Source of the DNA: Clostridiaceae bacterium
GTDB lineage: Bacteria > Bacillota > Clostridia > Saccharofermentanales > Fastidiosipilaceae
DNA length: 6,688 bases
Direction: 5' to 3'
Assembly: GCA_012800515.1 (NCBI GenBank)
Contig: JAAZJE010000096.1
Coordinates: 1-6,688, forward strand
Positions 5,852 through 6,688 of the stretch are shown in pieces (within the stretch, counting starts at the first letter, position 1; each line of letters begins with the position of its first letter). The position numbers were made by a program, and so were the translations under genes. Under the pieces are notes generated by a model. It was given only the letters and a program-made list of their open reading frames with translations. It did no database searches and had not been told where the DNA came from.

Positions 5852-6688
5852 ATGGTAAGAAACAACGAATCCGGACTGAGAGCGGGATTTGTGCATGCAG
5901 ATCCCGACGGCCTACCCCCGGCTGTTTCCGAGCAGATGATGCCAGCCCCGACAGAGGCTGAACGCAGTGCCCGAGAGGCTACGGAGGCCGCTACAGCGGA
6001 ACCGATCGCCGAAGCGAAGACTGAGGAAGAAGCTACGCCCGATACTACTATGCATGGAGTGTCGGGACGTAAGATCGGCGTGCGGGTCAGCCGTGTTTCC
6101 CGGCGCAGTGCCGTCAAGAAAGAGGCTGAAGCCGCCGATACTGTAGAAAAAGCTCAACCTGTTTCCACTACCGAGGCTACGGTTGCCGCTCCGGTACCTA
6201 CCCGCGCCGCGGAAACAACGGCAGTTCCGGAGATTCGCCCGACAAAAGCAGTAGAGCTTGCCGTAACCAAGCCACCGGCCGTAGAGCAAACGGCTCCGGT
6301 TCAGCCTGCCAAAGATCCGACTGTTGCGCCTGCGCCGACTGCGATTACTCCCGCCGAATCGGTTGCCAAGTCACCGAAAGTGGCTCAAAAACCGGCTACT
6401 GTTATTCCTGTACCGACACCGGCAACACCAACACCGGCTCGACCGAGCATGCCGCAAGAGCGTTCCACTGCCGAGTCTACAGCTACAGTACCCAAACCCG
6501 CCACAACGCCGGCAACACCGGTATCCGACAAAGTCGAGCGTGTAGCCGCCCAGACGCCTCCCGCACCCGCAGCACGTCCGACGGAACAGGCACCGCGTCC
6601 GGTTCAGCAACCGCTCCCGCCGGTCATTTCCTCGGCTCAATCACCGCACTCTGCAACTCCGCCTCCCGTAGCGCCATCACGACCGGCT
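5852..6688 (+). CDS. infB: Probable translation initiation factor IF-2, N-terminal disordered part (3' end outside the window)
   Basis: The frame is open from the ATG at 5852 to the window end, 279 codons without a stop. An in-frame TGA at 5828-5830 and no other start codon after it fix this ATG as the start. IF-2 is the GTPase that places initiator tRNA on the 30S subunit. The assignment rests on gene order (rimP-nusA-ylxR-infB) and on long disordered Pro/Ala-rich N-terminal regions being common in IF-2; no GTPase motif is reached here. Seen: an acidic Ala/Glu-rich part (about 22-66), a basic patch (72-90: RKIGVRVSRVSRR), then Pro/Ala/Thr/Val-rich sequence with 41 prolines in residues 101-279. 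There is one Phe (13) and no Trp, Tyr or Cys. The usual short helical IF2_N domain is not recognisable at the N-terminus. There is no signal peptide, which argues against a surface protein. It could still be an unrelated low-complexity protein inserted before infB. Confidence 0.7.
   Translation, partial: MVRNNESGLRAGFVHADPDGLPPAVSEQMMPAPTEAERSAREATEAATAEPIAEAKTEEEATPDTTMHGVSGRKIGVRVSRVSRRSAVKKEAEAADTVEKAQPVSTTEATVAAPVPTRAAETTAVPEIRPTKAVELAVTKPPAVEQTAPVQPAKDPTVAPAPTAITPAESVAKSPKVAQKPATVIPVPTPATPTPARPSMPQERSTAESTATVPKPATTPATPVSDKVERVAAQTPPAPAARPTEQAPRPVQQPLPPVISSAQSPHSATPPPVAPSRPA

Noticed and set aside
5707..6640. Several antisense and out-of-frame open stretches over the infB candidate
   Set aside because: They are by-products of the low-complexity Pro/Ala-rich coding sequence; only the + frame from 5852 has a start with an upstream GGAGG and stays open to the window end.
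5852..6688. Reading the Pro/Ala/Thr-rich protein as a secreted or cell-wall protein
   Set aside because: The N-terminus has no hydrophobic signal segment, and the gene sits directly after nusA and ylxR, where infB is expected.
1..6688. CRISPR arrays, tRNA or rRNA genes, insertion sequences, phage or defence genes
   Set aside because: I found no regularly spaced repeats, transposase-like frames, terminal inverted repeats or RNA-gene signatures; the window is almost fully occupied by housekeeping and transporter genes.

Overview
The window looks like ordinary chromosomal DNA from a Gram-positive bacterium, most likely a clostridial member of the Bacillota with a GC content a little above 50% (judged by eye). 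The reasons are the gene order rimP-nusA-ylxR-infB, a NusA that ends after KH2 without the proteobacterial AR repeats, and strong AGGAGG-type ribosome binding sites. Genus and species cannot be read from the sequence. All genes are on the + strand, in two blocks.

Block 1 (1-3563) is the distal part of a peptide-type ABC importer operon of the Opp/Dpp/Nik class. It holds the C-terminal two thirds of the first permease (OppB/DppB family), the complete second permease (OppC/DppC family), and two complete ATPases (OppD- and OppF-like). The genes are tightly packed, with gaps of 16 and 11 nt and then an 8-nt overlap. The substrate-binding protein is not in view. Both ATPases keep every ABC motif and have a cysteine-rich C-terminal tail of the kind that carries an iron-sulfur cluster in related peptide importers.

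The junction (3564-3749) holds a sigma-A-type promoter, a small dyad at the predicted transcription start, and a striking long imperfect hairpin that ends next to the rimP ribosome binding site. A canonical intrinsic terminator (A-tract, GC stem, U-rich tail) is nested in that hairpin. No other terminator is visible after the second ATPase gene, so this element may serve both as rimP-nusA leader attenuator and as the stop for transcripts from block 1.

Block 2 (3750-6688) is the transcription/translation factor operon: rimP (30S maturation), nusA (elongation and termination factor, with an acidic tail of about 75 residues), ylxR/rnpM (small RNA-binding protein), then the start of a long reading frame that is most likely infB (IF-2). 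The ylxQ gene usual in Bacillota between ylxR and infB is missing. In its place is a 79-bp gap with a near-consensus promoter and a leader hairpin, so infB may also be transcribed independently of nusA. The visible 279 codons of the infB candidate encode a Pro/Ala/Thr-rich, almost aromatic-free, probably disordered stretch. No GTPase domain is reached before the window ends, so the infB call rests mainly on gene order. I see no mobile elements, CRISPR arrays, tRNA or rRNA genes.
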